Shown piece after piece: positions 1-8,087 of a stretch of DNA of 33,512 nt. The stretch comes from Microcaldota archaeon (GTDB lineage Archaea > Micrarchaeota > Micrarchaeia > Anstonellales > Anstonellaceae). The DNA lies in contig JAOAKI010000004.1 in the NCBI GenBank assembly GCA_026413765.1, forward strand, positions 1 to 33,512. The letters run 5' to 3'. Position 1 is the first letter of the stretch. Each line of letters opens with the position of its first letter. The position numbers and the translations under genes were made by a program. The notes beneath the pieces are model-generated. The model did not search any database. It was not told the DNA's origin and worked only from the letters and a program-made list of their open reading frames with translations.

Positions 1-50
1 GGCATAGGCTCACCCCCTACTAGATTTCGATCCAAAAATACCGCATTCTA

Positions 51-58
51 TTATAAAT
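51..58 (+). promoter_or_regulatory. Putative archaeal TATA box before the tRNA-like sequence
   Basis: The AT-rich element TTATAAAT lies about 40 bases upstream of the tRNA-like segment. An archaeal start site about 25 bases downstream would fall near 80 and leave a short 5' leader before the tRNA-like region. This is a sequence-pattern call only. It supports the idea that the region downstream is transcribed as RNA. Confidence 0.4.
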
Positions 59-93
59 ATCTATCCTTTTATTTTTGTTTCTCAGTTTTCTGT

Positions 94-188
94 TGCGCCC
101 TTGTAGTCCAACCTGGATAGGACGCGAGCCTCCGAATGGCTCGATGCAGGTGTAAGTTCGTAGTCCGGGTTCAAAACCCTAGGGGGCA
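94..188 (+). tRNA. Degenerate or unusual tRNA-like sequence (tRNA-Arg CCG-like, possibly a pseudogene or intron-bearing)
   Basis: Several tRNA elements occur in order. A perfect 4-bp D stem, GTCC (106-109) with GGAC, encloses the loop AACCTGGATA, as in archaeal tRNA-Arg. An anticodon-type hairpin, CGAGCC/GGCTCG, has CTCCGAA across its top and would give anticodon CCG if U33 is the T of CTCCG. A T-loop TTCAAAA (170-176) sits on a GGG/CCC stem. The acceptor can pair TGCGCCC (94-100) with GGGGGCA (182-188) with one G-G mismatch. It departs from a normal tRNA in several ways: five rather than two bases lie between acceptor and D stem, the anticodon arm has extra bases, the variable region is about 20 bases, and the outer two T-stem pairs are mismatched. 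It may be a decayed tRNA, an intron-containing tRNA or a tRNA fragment left by integration. Confidence 0.35.
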
Positions 189-321
189 CTAAACTGACAC
201 AAGCTTCCCCCTGAGGGCTCACCCCCGAACGAAAAACAAATGTTTGGGGGTGGGGGCACTAAACTGACACAAGCTTCCCCCTAAGGGCTCACCCCCGAAT
301 GGAAAACAAATGTTTGGGGGG
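182..321 (+). repeat. 70-bp tandem repeat, two copies, hairpin-rich
   Basis: Unit 1 (182-251) and unit 2 (252-321) differ at only a few positions (213/283, 230/300 and 232/302, plus the last base). Each unit starts with GGGGGCACT, which in unit 1 is also the 3' end of the tRNA-like sequence. Within a unit, a G5 run can pair with the C5 run about 20 bases later. A second, stronger hairpin joins ACCCCCGAAC (221-230) to GTTTGGGGGT (242-251) around an A-rich loop. One difference between the units changes a C-G pair to U-G in this stem, so pairing is kept. GGCTCACCCCC also occurs at 7-17, so a further degenerate copy may extend beyond the left edge. The function is unknown. Confidence 0.9.
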
Positions 322-390
322 TAAAAAGCCAGATATCTTTTGTGCTTTGGGTAAAATTTTACAGCAATCGGCTGGCCAAAAAATGAAAAT

Positions 391-413
391 CCCGGCAAGG
401 GCGTATTTTTTTT
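391..413 (+). terminator. Possible T-run terminator after the repeat region
   Basis: A weak CCC...GGG hairpin at 391-401 is followed by eight Ts at 406-413. Archaeal RNA polymerase can stop on T-runs alone. It would end a transcript running from the tRNA-like/repeat region before the promoter of the methionyl-tRNA synthetase gene. Apart from this and a 12-bp palindrome at 351-362, nothing else is recognised between 322 and 450. Confidence 0.25.
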
Positions 414-450
414 CATTGCATTTTTGCCTGAAAAAAGGCCATAAAAGCTA

Positions 451-460
451 TTAATTTATA
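451..460 (+). promoter_or_regulatory. TATA-like box for the methionyl-tRNA synthetase gene
   Basis: TTAATTTATA is centred about 24 bases before the ATG at 480, and there is no good SD sequence between them. This spacing suggests transcription starts at or next to the start codon, giving a leaderless mRNA. Confidence 0.45.
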
Positions 461-479
461 GGAACACATCTATCGCTTC

Positions 480-2666
480 ATGCAAAAGAGGCTGGCAGGC
501 AAGCAAATCTTGATAACTTCCGCTCTTCCTTATGTTAACAACGTGCCGCATCTTGGCAATATTATCGGCTGTGTCCTATCTGCAGATGTCTTTGCAAGAT
601 ATTGCAGAAGCATGGGCTACCCGACGCTTTTTGTCTGCGGCACTGATGAGTATGGGACTGCTACAGAGGCAAAAGCTCTCGAAGAAGGAGTCAGCCCAAA
701 AGAATTGTGTGACAGGTATTATCTGGTCCACAAAAAAATCTATGAGTGGTTTGGCATTTCAACTGACATCTTTGGGAGGACCTCGACACCACTACATACC
801 CAAATAACGCAAGAGATTTTCCTCTCTCTTTACCGCAATGGCTACATTAAAGAGGATGAAATAATACAGGCTTATGATGAAAAAATCGGGATGTTTCTTG
901 CGGATAGGTTTATAGAAGGGACCTGCCCACATTGCGGATTTGAGCAGGCACGTGCGGACCAGTGTGACAAGTGCGGCAGGCTGCTCAACTTTGACGAACT
1001 TGTCAATCCTATAAGCAAGCTGACTAAAACTGTGCCTACAAAAAGGACATCTCGCCACCTTTTTATCGACCTTCCTGGAATTGAAAAGAAGCTTGAGCAA
1101 TGGATTGAGAAAACTGCAAAAGACGGGGAGTGGTCAGAAAACTCATACAAAATAGCAAAAGCATGGCTTGCAGAAGGGCTGAAAAAGCGCTGCATAACAA
1201 GGGACTTAAAATGGGGCGTCCCAGTCCCTCTAAAAGGATGGGAGCACAAAGTTTTCTACGTCTGGTTCGATGCGCCGATTGGCTATATTTCAATCACTGC
1301 AAATTATACAAGCAATTGGAAGGAATGGTGGCAAAACCCGCACAACGTCCTTCTTTTCCAGTTTATGGGCAAGGACAACGTCCCTTTCCATGCAGTAATT
1401 TTTCCATCTACGTTGATGGGGACTGGACAAGATTGGACATTGGTCCACCATCTTTCTACAACCGAATTTCTGAATTATGAGGGCGGCAAGTTCAGCAAAT
1501 CTCGCAAGATAGGGGTTTTCGGGGATGACGCAATCGAAAGCGGAATACCTGCTGACGTTTGGCGTTATTACCTTCTTGCAAACAGGCCAGAAAAAACAGA
1601 CTCAGATTTTACATGGCGGGACTTTGGGCAAAAAATAAACAACGAGCTGCTTGCCAATCTTGGGAATTTAGTCAACCGCACTCTTGTATTTGCCCACCGC
1701 CAATTTGATGGCATTGTGCCGCCGCCTCAGCTTTCTGATGAAGATATTGCCTTTTTGAGGCAACAAAAAGAAAAATTCGACCAGGTCAGTCATCTTCTGG
1801 AGCATGTCCAGCTGAAGGATGCACTGCACGTTGTCATGCAAATCAGCAAAGAGGCAAACGGCTATTTCCAGCGAAATCAGCCTTGGCAAACTGCAAAAGA
1901 AAACAATGTTCGCTGTGCAACCACTATTTTCGTCCTTCTTCATCAATTGAAGGACTTGGCTATTGGAATTGAGCCATTCTTGCCTTTCACCTCCAAGTCA
2001 ATTTTTGAGCAGATCAACAGTCCACAAAAGAAATGGGAGGATATCGGAAATCTCTCGATTCAGCCAGGCCATAAGCTTGGGGCCCCGAAAATACTATTTC
2101 ACAAAATTGAAGATTCGCAATTGGCTTCTCTTTCTGTCAGATATGGCGCAAAGACCAAAGAGCTGCCAACCGGCCAGTTCTCTGTAATTCCTGAAAGCTG
2201 GCTTGATTTGGAAATAGGTCAGATAATGTCAATAAGGCGGCATCCCTCTGCTGATAAGCTATACATCGAGCAAATTAGGCTTGGAGGAGGCGAAGAAAGG
2301 CAGATTGTGTCCGGCTTAGTTCCATATTATAAGCCAGAGGAGCTTGAAGGCAAAAAGATTGTTTTGGTCAAAAATCTGCAGCCTGCGGTAATCAGAGGTG
2401 TTGAGTCGCAAGGAATGCTTTTGGCAGTCCAAGACAAAGACGGCAATCTAGAGGTTTTGTCTGCCGATGCCCCAGTAGGCGCAAAGGCATCCATAAGCCA
2501 AGGAGCAAGCCAGCCATTTTCGCAACCTGCAAAAATTACTATTGAGCAGTTCTTTACCGTAAAGCTAGAGGTTATAGACGGGATATTTTTTGCAAATGGC
2601 AAGAAAGTTTTGTTTGATGGAAAGCCGCTCACAACAAAAAAAGTTTTGAATGGCAAGGTAAGCTGA
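480..2666 (+). CDS. metG: Methionyl-tRNA synthetase with fused C-terminal tRNA-binding domain
   Basis: Class I aminoacyl-tRNA synthetase that charges tRNA(Met) with methionine. The 728-residue product has the HIGH-type signature HLGN at residues 24-27, a zinc knuckle with two Cys pairs (CPHC...CDKC, about 149-167), and a KMSKS-type loop, KFSKS, at 337-341. From about residue 573 to 660 there is an EMAP-II/Trbp111-like OB-fold (DLEIGQIMSIRRHPSADKLY, then VSGLVPYY). This domain is fused here, whereas it is a separate protein in many archaea. About 50 further residues follow, rich in beta-type sequence. The start is the first codon downstream of a TATA-like element at leaderless spacing. The gene stands alone before mcm, 68 bp away. 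Confidence 0.96.
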   Translation: MQKRLAGKQILITSALPYVNNVPHLGNIIGCVLSADVFARYCRSMGYPTLFVCGTDEYGTATEAKALEEGVSPKELCDRYYLVHKKIYEWFGISTDIFGRTSTPLHTQITQEIFLSLYRNGYIKEDEIIQAYDEKIGMFLADRFIEGTCPHCGFEQARADQCDKCGRLLNFDELVNPISKLTKTVPTKRTSRHLFIDLPGIEKKLEQWIEKTAKDGEWSENSYKIAKAWLAEGLKKRCITRDLKWGVPVPLKGWEHKVFYVWFDAPIGYISITANYTSNWKEWWQNPHNVLLFQFMGKDNVPFHAVIFPSTLMGTGQDWTLVHHLSTTEFLNYEGGKFSKSRKIGVFGDDAIESGIPADVWRYYLLANRPEKTDSDFTWRDFGQKINNELLANLGNLVNRTLVFAHRQFDGIVPPPQLSDEDIAFLRQQKEKFDQVSHLLEHVQLKDALHVVMQISKEANGYFQRNQPWQTAKENNVRCATTIFVLLHQLKDLAIGIEPFLPFTSKSIFEQINSPQKKWEDIGNLSIQPGHKLGAPKILFHKIEDSQLASLSVRYGAKTKELPTGQFSVIPESWLDLEIGQIMSIRRHPSADKLYIEQIRLGGGEERQIVSGLVPYYKPEELEGKKIVLVKNLQPAVIRGVESQGMLLAVQDKDGNLEVLSADAPVGAKASISQGASQPFSQPAKITIEQFFTVKLEVIDGIFFANGKKVLFDGKPLTTKKVLNGKVS

Positions 2667-2734
2667 GTTGCCCCAAAACTTATTTATAGGGCATAGGATG
2701 AAATTTCAAGAGCAACTGGGAGGGGAGCATAGCG

Positions 2735-4807
2735 ATGGCATCCGATACTGACCTTTTGCCATTCATAGAAAAATTTGAAGAATTTTATTCTGTTGCATTA
2801 AAAGACAAAATAAGCAAGCTTCTTGCGGACTATCCTGCGCAAAAAAGTCTTGTGGTGGATTACTACGAGTTGGAAAGGTTTGACAAAAACCTCGCAGACC
2901 TTCTTATCAAGCAGCCAGATGACATCATTTCCGCAGCAGAGCAGGCGCTCATAAATTCGCAGGCAGTAACTTTCAAGACAGCGCACCCAGAACAGTCATT
3001 CGAGCCCCACGTCCGCTTTTTCAATATTCCAAGTTCAAACCTTCTCATCCAAGATATTAGCAGTAGGCAAATAAAAGAGCTAATTTCGGTCAAGGGAACA
3101 ATTACTCGGCGGACCCAAGTGAAACACAAGGTCAAAGTTGCAGTTTATCTTTGCCAGTATTGCGATGCAAAAATCAAAGTTCCTATGACTAAGAACGCCA
3201 CCATCCCGCAAGTTTGCGACTCTTGCAAACGAAAAGCACTGAAACTGGAAGAAGATGAATCTTATTTTGTCGACATCCAATGGGCGCAAGCCCAAGAGAT
3301 TCTTGAGCGACTGAAAGGGGGTGCAACTCCTGCCCAGATAAGCTTGCTTTTGGAAGACGACCTTGTCAATTCAGTGACACCAGGGGACACGATGGAGATA
3401 ACTGGCATAATGAGGATAAGGCCCGAAGGCAAAAGGGGAAAAGACTCAGCGCAAATATATGAGCGCTATCTTGATGTCGTTTACATTAAAAGCACTCAGA
3501 GGGATTTTGAGGAGATTGAGACTACCAAAGAGGATGAGCGCAAGATCAAGGAGCTTGCTTCCGATCCGCATATTTACGAAAAAATGCGGCATTCGATTGC
3601 GCCTGGCATCTATGGTCATGACGAGGTCAAAGACGCTCTTGTTTTGCAGTTGTTTGGCGGGACGCCCGGAAAGACTATGCCGGGCGGGGCGCCGATACGC
3701 GACGACATGCACATCCTTTTAATCGGCGACCCAGGCTCTGCAAAAACCCGCTTTTTGCAATACGTGTGCGAGCTTGCCCCAAAAAGCATCTATGTTTCCG
3801 GAAAATCTGTTACTGGAGTTGGATTGACAGCGGCAGCTGAGAAAGATGAAATCGGCGACGGTGGCTGGACGCTTAAGGCAGGGGCTCTTGTTCTTGCGTC
3901 TGGTGGGATAGCAGGAGTGGACGAATTTGACAAAATAGATGAAAACGAAAGGGCAGCAATGCATGAAGTCATGGAATCCCAAAGCGTGTCAGTAGCAAAA
4001 GCGGGCATAGTCGCAAAATTCCGCGCAAAGACCGCAATTCTGGCAGCGGCAAATCCAAAATTCGGCAGGTTTGATCCTTCAAAATTGCCTGTCGTTCAAT
4101 TCGACATACCCCCAACATTGCTTTCTAGATTTGATCTTATTTTTCCCATCATTGATGTGCTTGATGAGGAAAAAGATGCAAAGCTTGCACAGCATCTGCT
4201 TTCAATCCACCAGTTTGCAGCAGGAAGCAGAGATACAAAAGAAGAAGCCATACTTCCTCCTATCGACCCTGTCCTCCTGCGCAAATACATCTCTTATGCA
4301 AGGCAGCATATTCGTCCAGTGCTTTCTGCCGAGGCGATGGAGAAGCTCAAGGAGTATTATGTGCAGCTTAGGAGCCGCGGTAAAACCGAAGGCACCGTAC
4401 CGATAACTCCCAGATACATAGAAGGCCTAATTCGGCTTTCAGAAGCTTCCGCAAAAGTGCGCCTTTCTAATACTGTGGAAGTTCAAGATGCAGAACGGGC
4501 AATAAGGCTTGTCGATTATATGCTCAATAAAGTAAGCCGCGACCGAGAAACCGACAAGTTAGACATTGATATTTTGGCCACAGGTCGGCCTAAGAGCCAG
4601 ATAGACAAAATAAACGAAATCCTGTCAATTGCCAAGCGGCTGCAAGATCAACTCGGAGTGGTAGAAATTTCTCGTCTTGTGATGCAGGCAGAGGAGAAGG
4701 GAATTGATGAGATTACCGCCAGGCGCCTCATCGAAGATCTAATATACAAAGGCGAGCTTTACAAAGTAAAGCCGGGATTTGTCAAGATTGTGGAACAAAG
4801 CGGCTAA
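2735..4807 (+). CDS. mcm: MCM replicative DNA helicase
   Basis: Archaeal hexameric helicase that unwinds DNA at replication forks. The 690-residue length is normal for archaeal MCM. The N-terminal domain carries a C2-C2 zinc site (CQYC near 139, CDSC near 161). The AAA+ core has Walker A GDPGSAKT at about 331-338, Walker B GVDEFDKI near 395, and the arginine-finger segment LLSRFD near 464. A C-terminal winged-helix domain follows the linker DILATGRPKS. An SD stretch, GGAGGGGAG, ends about 8 bases before the ATG, and a TATA-like box (TTATTTATAG, about 2680-2690) lies upstream, so this gene has a short leader unlike its neighbour. No GINS or primase gene adjoins it. Confidence 0.97.
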   Translation: MASDTDLLPFIEKFEEFYSVALKDKISKLLADYPAQKSLVVDYYELERFDKNLADLLIKQPDDIISAAEQALINSQAVTFKTAHPEQSFEPHVRFFNIPSSNLLIQDISSRQIKELISVKGTITRRTQVKHKVKVAVYLCQYCDAKIKVPMTKNATIPQVCDSCKRKALKLEEDESYFVDIQWAQAQEILERLKGGATPAQISLLLEDDLVNSVTPGDTMEITGIMRIRPEGKRGKDSAQIYERYLDVVYIKSTQRDFEEIETTKEDERKIKELASDPHIYEKMRHSIAPGIYGHDEVKDALVLQLFGGTPGKTMPGGAPIRDDMHILLIGDPGSAKTRFLQYVCELAPKSIYVSGKSVTGVGLTAAAEKDEIGDGGWTLKAGALVLASGGIAGVDEFDKIDENERAAMHEVMESQSVSVAKAGIVAKFRAKTAILAAANPKFGRFDPSKLPVVQFDIPPTLLSRFDLIFPIIDVLDEEKDAKLAQHLLSIHQFAAGSRDTKEEAILPPIDPVLLRKYISYARQHIRPVLSAEAMEKLKEYYVQLRSRGKTEGTVPITPRYIEGLIRLSEASAKVRLSNTVEVQDAERAIRLVDYMLNKVSRDRETDKLDIDILATGRPKSQIDKINEILSIAKRLQDQLGVVEISRLVMQAEEKGIDEITARRLIEDLIYKGELYKVKPGFVKIVEQSG

Positions 4808-4877
4808 TCTCCATTTAAGCATTCTGCATTACCTATTATAAGAATTTGTCCTCTAAAAGATAAAAGGTGAAAAAGCA

Positions 4878-7280
4878 ATGACCAATCGCCACTTTTTTGG
4901 GAAAAGCGAATTTTTCAGGAAAGAAGAGAGTCCCGCTATTTCAGTTTTCAAGAAGCAGCTCCAAAACGAGTGCATCGGCATCCGCAAATTGAGGATCATC
5001 GTGCTGAAGGATTTTATAGAAAATGTCGTCGCAAAAAATATTGGCGATTTTGAGCCAGGCGCATACAAACTTGTCTTGAAACCAGACCACCAAGAAGGCT
5101 CTCCATACATTTCAATCTATCCACAGATGCGCTTTTCGGACATCAACGCATTCAAAATATTCAAAGATGAAACAAGCGGCATTTTTCTTATTTCTTACCG
5201 GTCGAAAGACCCATTCTCACTGGTCGACACTTTGCACCGTGAGATAGGCGCAAAACCGCTAATTAATTTCTCGATAAAATACATTGACGAACAAAGGGCA
5301 TCCTCTATCATTTCAAACAAAAAGAGTAAGATTAGCCGTTCTAACTCGATCAAAAATAAAGACGAAAAAGAGCAAGAGCTTCAAATTCTTTTGTCCTATC
5401 TTGAAGATGAAAAAAATGAACGAACCCGTCTTCTTGAACAATCCTGCATTCAGCCAAAGACACTCGAAGATCTCGATAAGAAGCTTATGAGCATCCGCTC
5501 AATTATTATCAGCATCAACAGCCTTAAGCGAAACCAGAACTTTGCAGTTAAGATCAAGAGATTCCCGATCGATGCTGCATCGCACTGGCCTATCTCGGCT
5601 TCGGTTGCAACCGAGCTTCTAAAAACAGCCGACAGCCAGCAACTCTCCTACATCACTGAAGGTCTTCAGAAATACGTCCTTGCGATGAAATCATCGATGG
5701 GAGTTGCATTGCTGGAATATTCTTCTTACGATCTGATGAGAGACATAGAATATACGCTCCAGCGAATTTCGCATTACTACGAAGGGCATCATGTTTTTGA
5801 GAGCCAATACTATTCTGTTTTGGGCACTCTCCGGCTCATCCATGAGCAAATAGCCAAAATTGACAAAAAAATGACTAATCTGTCTTCAAAAATATATTAC
5901 TCGGCAGAAGATTTTATCTCCGTTTGCGAATTAGGTGAAATGAGGGCAGATCTTCTGAAAATGCTCAAGTCTCTTTATAAGTCTATTTCAAAAGTGAGCC
6001 ACAAAAGAGAGGTACTCAATCATCTCAAAATGATAATTGCTACAATGGCAGCAAACCTTTGCAAGGTGCTGCCTTCCGAATATGGCTTATGGGAGCAGTT
6101 TTATTCGTCAGGCCAGCTGTCTGCCCTTTTGTCTTCTTATCAGCAGAGGCATAAAAGCAGCACTACCTCTGCGATATCTATAGATGAGGCAAAAGTCGAA
6201 TCCTCTGTACTCCTCTTCATATCGAAATCAAAAGAAGAATGGCAAAAGATCAAAGACATGAAGCAGAATTCTTCCAAGAGCCCTTATGAGTATAGCGGGA
6301 AAAGCAAAGAGCTTGAGGCTAAGCTTGCATCTGAAATCAGCTCTCTTTCAGACATTTCGCCTCTTGCGTATTTCATTTTATCTGAAGCATATATTGATTC
6401 AAAGACCCATCTTGAATACAAGTTCGGAGGCATGCTCTGCAAAGATCCGTACTATTATTTGAACTCATCTGACCTGCTTCTTGCCAGTCTCATGCTGTCT
6501 CCTCCGGATAAGAAAAAACACTATCTTGATCTTCTTAGCCAAAAGGTCGAAAGAAACGCGCAGCTTTTTGGCTTGTTTGAAAAGTATGGTCTGCGGGAAG
6601 AGATTTTTGCTCAAATTGAGCCATTCCTTTACCTCAAAGAGAAGGCTTTTGATTTGGAATCAAACCCATTTGCAAAAGTTGAAAAAGGATACCGTGGAAA
6701 AAGCATCGAGGTCACCTATAAAACCGCTGTTGAAAATGGAGACCAATATATCATCTACCAAATAAGCAACATCGTAAGAAAGGTCAAAATCCCACCACCA
6801 ACATACGACAGCAGCTTTGAAAAAACTGGAAAAGAGGTTCTCTATGGAGACAAATTTGACCTAGATTTTGTGCTGCAAAAAGATAATGTTTCCAGACATC
6901 GATTGCCGGATATATATGTTGCAATTTTCAACTCAATCCCAAAAGATTTTTCATTGTTCTTTAAAATCCAGCAAAGCCTGCGGTCAGAAGACCTTTCCAC
7001 CTCTTATTTCATTTCCACTTTTTCAAAAAGCAATTTTGGCGGCTATTTCTCCAATATAGGCGAAACTCCGCCCGCCTTCTTGGAAAGCTCATATAAGAAT
7101 ACTCTTTTGGAAGGCATAAAAAGCCATTATTCAAATTATAGAACCGAAAGCGGCGAACTTGTCGATTTCTTCCTAGACAAAATGAAGCTTAGGATATTTC
7201 GCGAGCTAAATCGCTCTATAAATTACTGGGCTGTTTCATGTTCGCGCTCTATTATGAAAAACCAACAATCAAAAACTTAA
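4878..7280 (+). CDS. Uncharacterised 800-residue protein, no recognised domain
   Basis: I do not recognise a family. The product is soluble-looking, with no signal peptide or clear membrane segment. Residues 1-150 look alpha/beta. Residues about 155-235 are charged and helical (KNKDEKEQEL, EDEKNERTRLLEQ), suggesting a coiled coil. A long helical middle follows with hydrophobic heptad-like stretches and only sparse cysteines. A C-terminal part from about 600 appears more beta-rich. No nucleotide-binding, protease, nuclease or zinc motif is visible. The ATG is preceded by AGGTG at SD spacing, and a TATA-like TATTATAAG (about 4833-4841) lies upstream, so it is probably transcribed alone. It sits between mcm and a membrane protein gene. 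Codon use resembles its neighbours, arguing against very recent transfer. It may be a lineage-specific protein. Confidence 0.85.
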   Translation: MTNRHFFGKSEFFRKEESPAISVFKKQLQNECIGIRKLRIIVLKDFIENVVAKNIGDFEPGAYKLVLKPDHQEGSPYISIYPQMRFSDINAFKIFKDETSGIFLISYRSKDPFSLVDTLHREIGAKPLINFSIKYIDEQRASSIISNKKSKISRSNSIKNKDEKEQELQILLSYLEDEKNERTRLLEQSCIQPKTLEDLDKKLMSIRSIIISINSLKRNQNFAVKIKRFPIDAASHWPISASVATELLKTADSQQLSYITEGLQKYVLAMKSSMGVALLEYSSYDLMRDIEYTLQRISHYYEGHHVFESQYYSVLGTLRLIHEQIAKIDKKMTNLSSKIYYSAEDFISVCELGEMRADLLKMLKSLYKSISKVSHKREVLNHLKMIIATMAANLCKVLPSEYGLWEQFYSSGQLSALLSSYQQRHKSSTTSAISIDEAKVESSVLLFISKSKEEWQKIKDMKQNSSKSPYEYSGKSKELEAKLASEISSLSDISPLAYFILSEAYIDSKTHLEYKFGGMLCKDPYYYLNSSDLLLASLMLSPPDKKKHYLDLLSQKVERNAQLFGLFEKYGLREEIFAQIEPFLYLKEKAFDLESNPFAKVEKGYRGKSIEVTYKTAVENGDQYIIYQISNIVRKVKIPPPTYDSSFEKTGKEVLYGDKFDLDFVLQKDNVSRHRLPDIYVAIFNSIPKDFSLFFKIQQSLRSEDLSTSYFISTFSKSNFGGYFSNIGETPPAFLESSYKNTLLEGIKSHYSNYRTESGELVDFFLDKMKLRIFRELNRSINYWAVSCSRSIMKNQQSKT

Positions 7281-7347
7281 AAATGTCATCATATTGTTTT
7301 TAAATTCATATGGGATTAATATATAAACGTCTTTTTGGGACTAAAAT

Positions 7348-8058
7348 ATGAGAGGTGAAATGATGAAAATTTTAGACCTGTTGTCAGTCAAGGGACTCTC
7401 TTTCTTGCTGCTGTTTGTTGGCGTTGCCATAATTTCGTCATCTATAAATTTCTCGCAAGTGCTTGGCGGACCAAAAAACCAAACCTTCACATTCTTCCAA
7501 TTTGTAGGTCCCATTGCTGGCGGATTTTTGGGCGCCGGAGTTGGCGCGCTTTCGGTCTTGCTTGCGCAGGCAGTCTCTTTCATCACCCTTGGCTCTTCTG
7601 CAGAACCAATCACTTTCCTTAGGTTTTTGCCGATGATTTTTGCAACAATCTATTTCGCAAAGTACTCTAAAGGGAAACTGCATTCTGCAGTCGTTCCTCT
7701 TTTGTGCATGATTGCGTTCATTTTGCATCCTGTAGGTGGCCAAGCATGGTTCTATTCTCTCTATTGGCTAATTCCAGCATTGGTCCTTCTTGTTCCTGAA
7801 AACCTGTTTGCAAGGTCACTTGGTGCTACCTTCACTGCGCATTCAATAGGCAGCATAATATGGCTTTATTCTTTCCCCTCTACTCCAGAGTTTTGGATCG
7901 CACTCATCCCAATCGTCGCATTTGAAAGGCTTTTGTTTGCTTGCGGCATTTCTGCCTCATTCGTGGCTTTCAATACAGTGCTTGCCAGAGTCGAAACAGT
8001 AGCAAAATCAGGCATGCTTCATATTGACAAAAGGTATGTCCTTTTTGCCAAAAACTAA
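7348..8058 (+). CDS. Polytopic membrane protein, possibly ECF-type transporter S component
   Basis: A 236-residue, very hydrophobic protein with about six predicted membrane segments. The region FQFVGPIAGGFLGAGVGALSVL followed by an LRFLPMIFA helix resembles the substrate-binding S components of energy-coupling-factor vitamin transporters, but I cannot assign a substrate and no ECF ATPase or T component is nearby. Two starts compete. ATG 7348 lies about 26 bases from the TATA box TAATATATAA (about 7318-7327), at leaderless spacing. ATG 7363 follows GAGGTG (7352-7357) at ideal SD spacing and would shorten the protein by five residues. An intrinsic-terminator-like hairpin follows the stop. Confidence 0.8.
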   Translation: MRGEMMKILDLLSVKGLSFLLLFVGVAIISSSINFSQVLGGPKNQTFTFFQFVGPIAGGFLGAGVGALSVLLAQAVSFITLGSSAEPITFLRFLPMIFATIYFAKYSKGKLHSAVVPLLCMIAFILHPVGGQAWFYSLYWLIPALVLLVPENLFARSLGATFTAHSIGSIIWLYSFPSTPEFWIALIPIVAFERLLFACGISASFVAFNTVLARVETVAKSGMLHIDKRYVLFAKN

Positions 8059-8087
8059 AAGCAAGCTTTGCTTATTTTCTTTTTTTG
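8059..8087 (+). terminator. Hairpin plus T-run terminator
   Basis: A perfect 6-bp stem, AAGCAA (8059-8064) with TTGCTT (8068-8073), has a 3-base loop and is followed by ATTTTC and seven Ts. It lies directly after the stop of the membrane protein gene and overlaps the last codons of the convergent slipin gene. Confidence 0.45.

Noticed and set aside
182-321. CRISPR array
   Set aside because: There are only two direct units with no spacers between them, and no cas genes nearby.
351-362. 12-bp palindrome GTAAAATTTTAC as an operator
   Set aside because: AT-rich, about 90 bases from the promoter of the next gene and with no repeat elsewhere in the window. It is too likely by chance to call.
219-416. 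65-residue open frame on the minus strand over the repeats
   Set aside because: It runs across the hairpin-rich tandem repeat, has low-complexity composition (Pro/Phe/Gly) and no SD or promoter. It is a by-product of the repeat.
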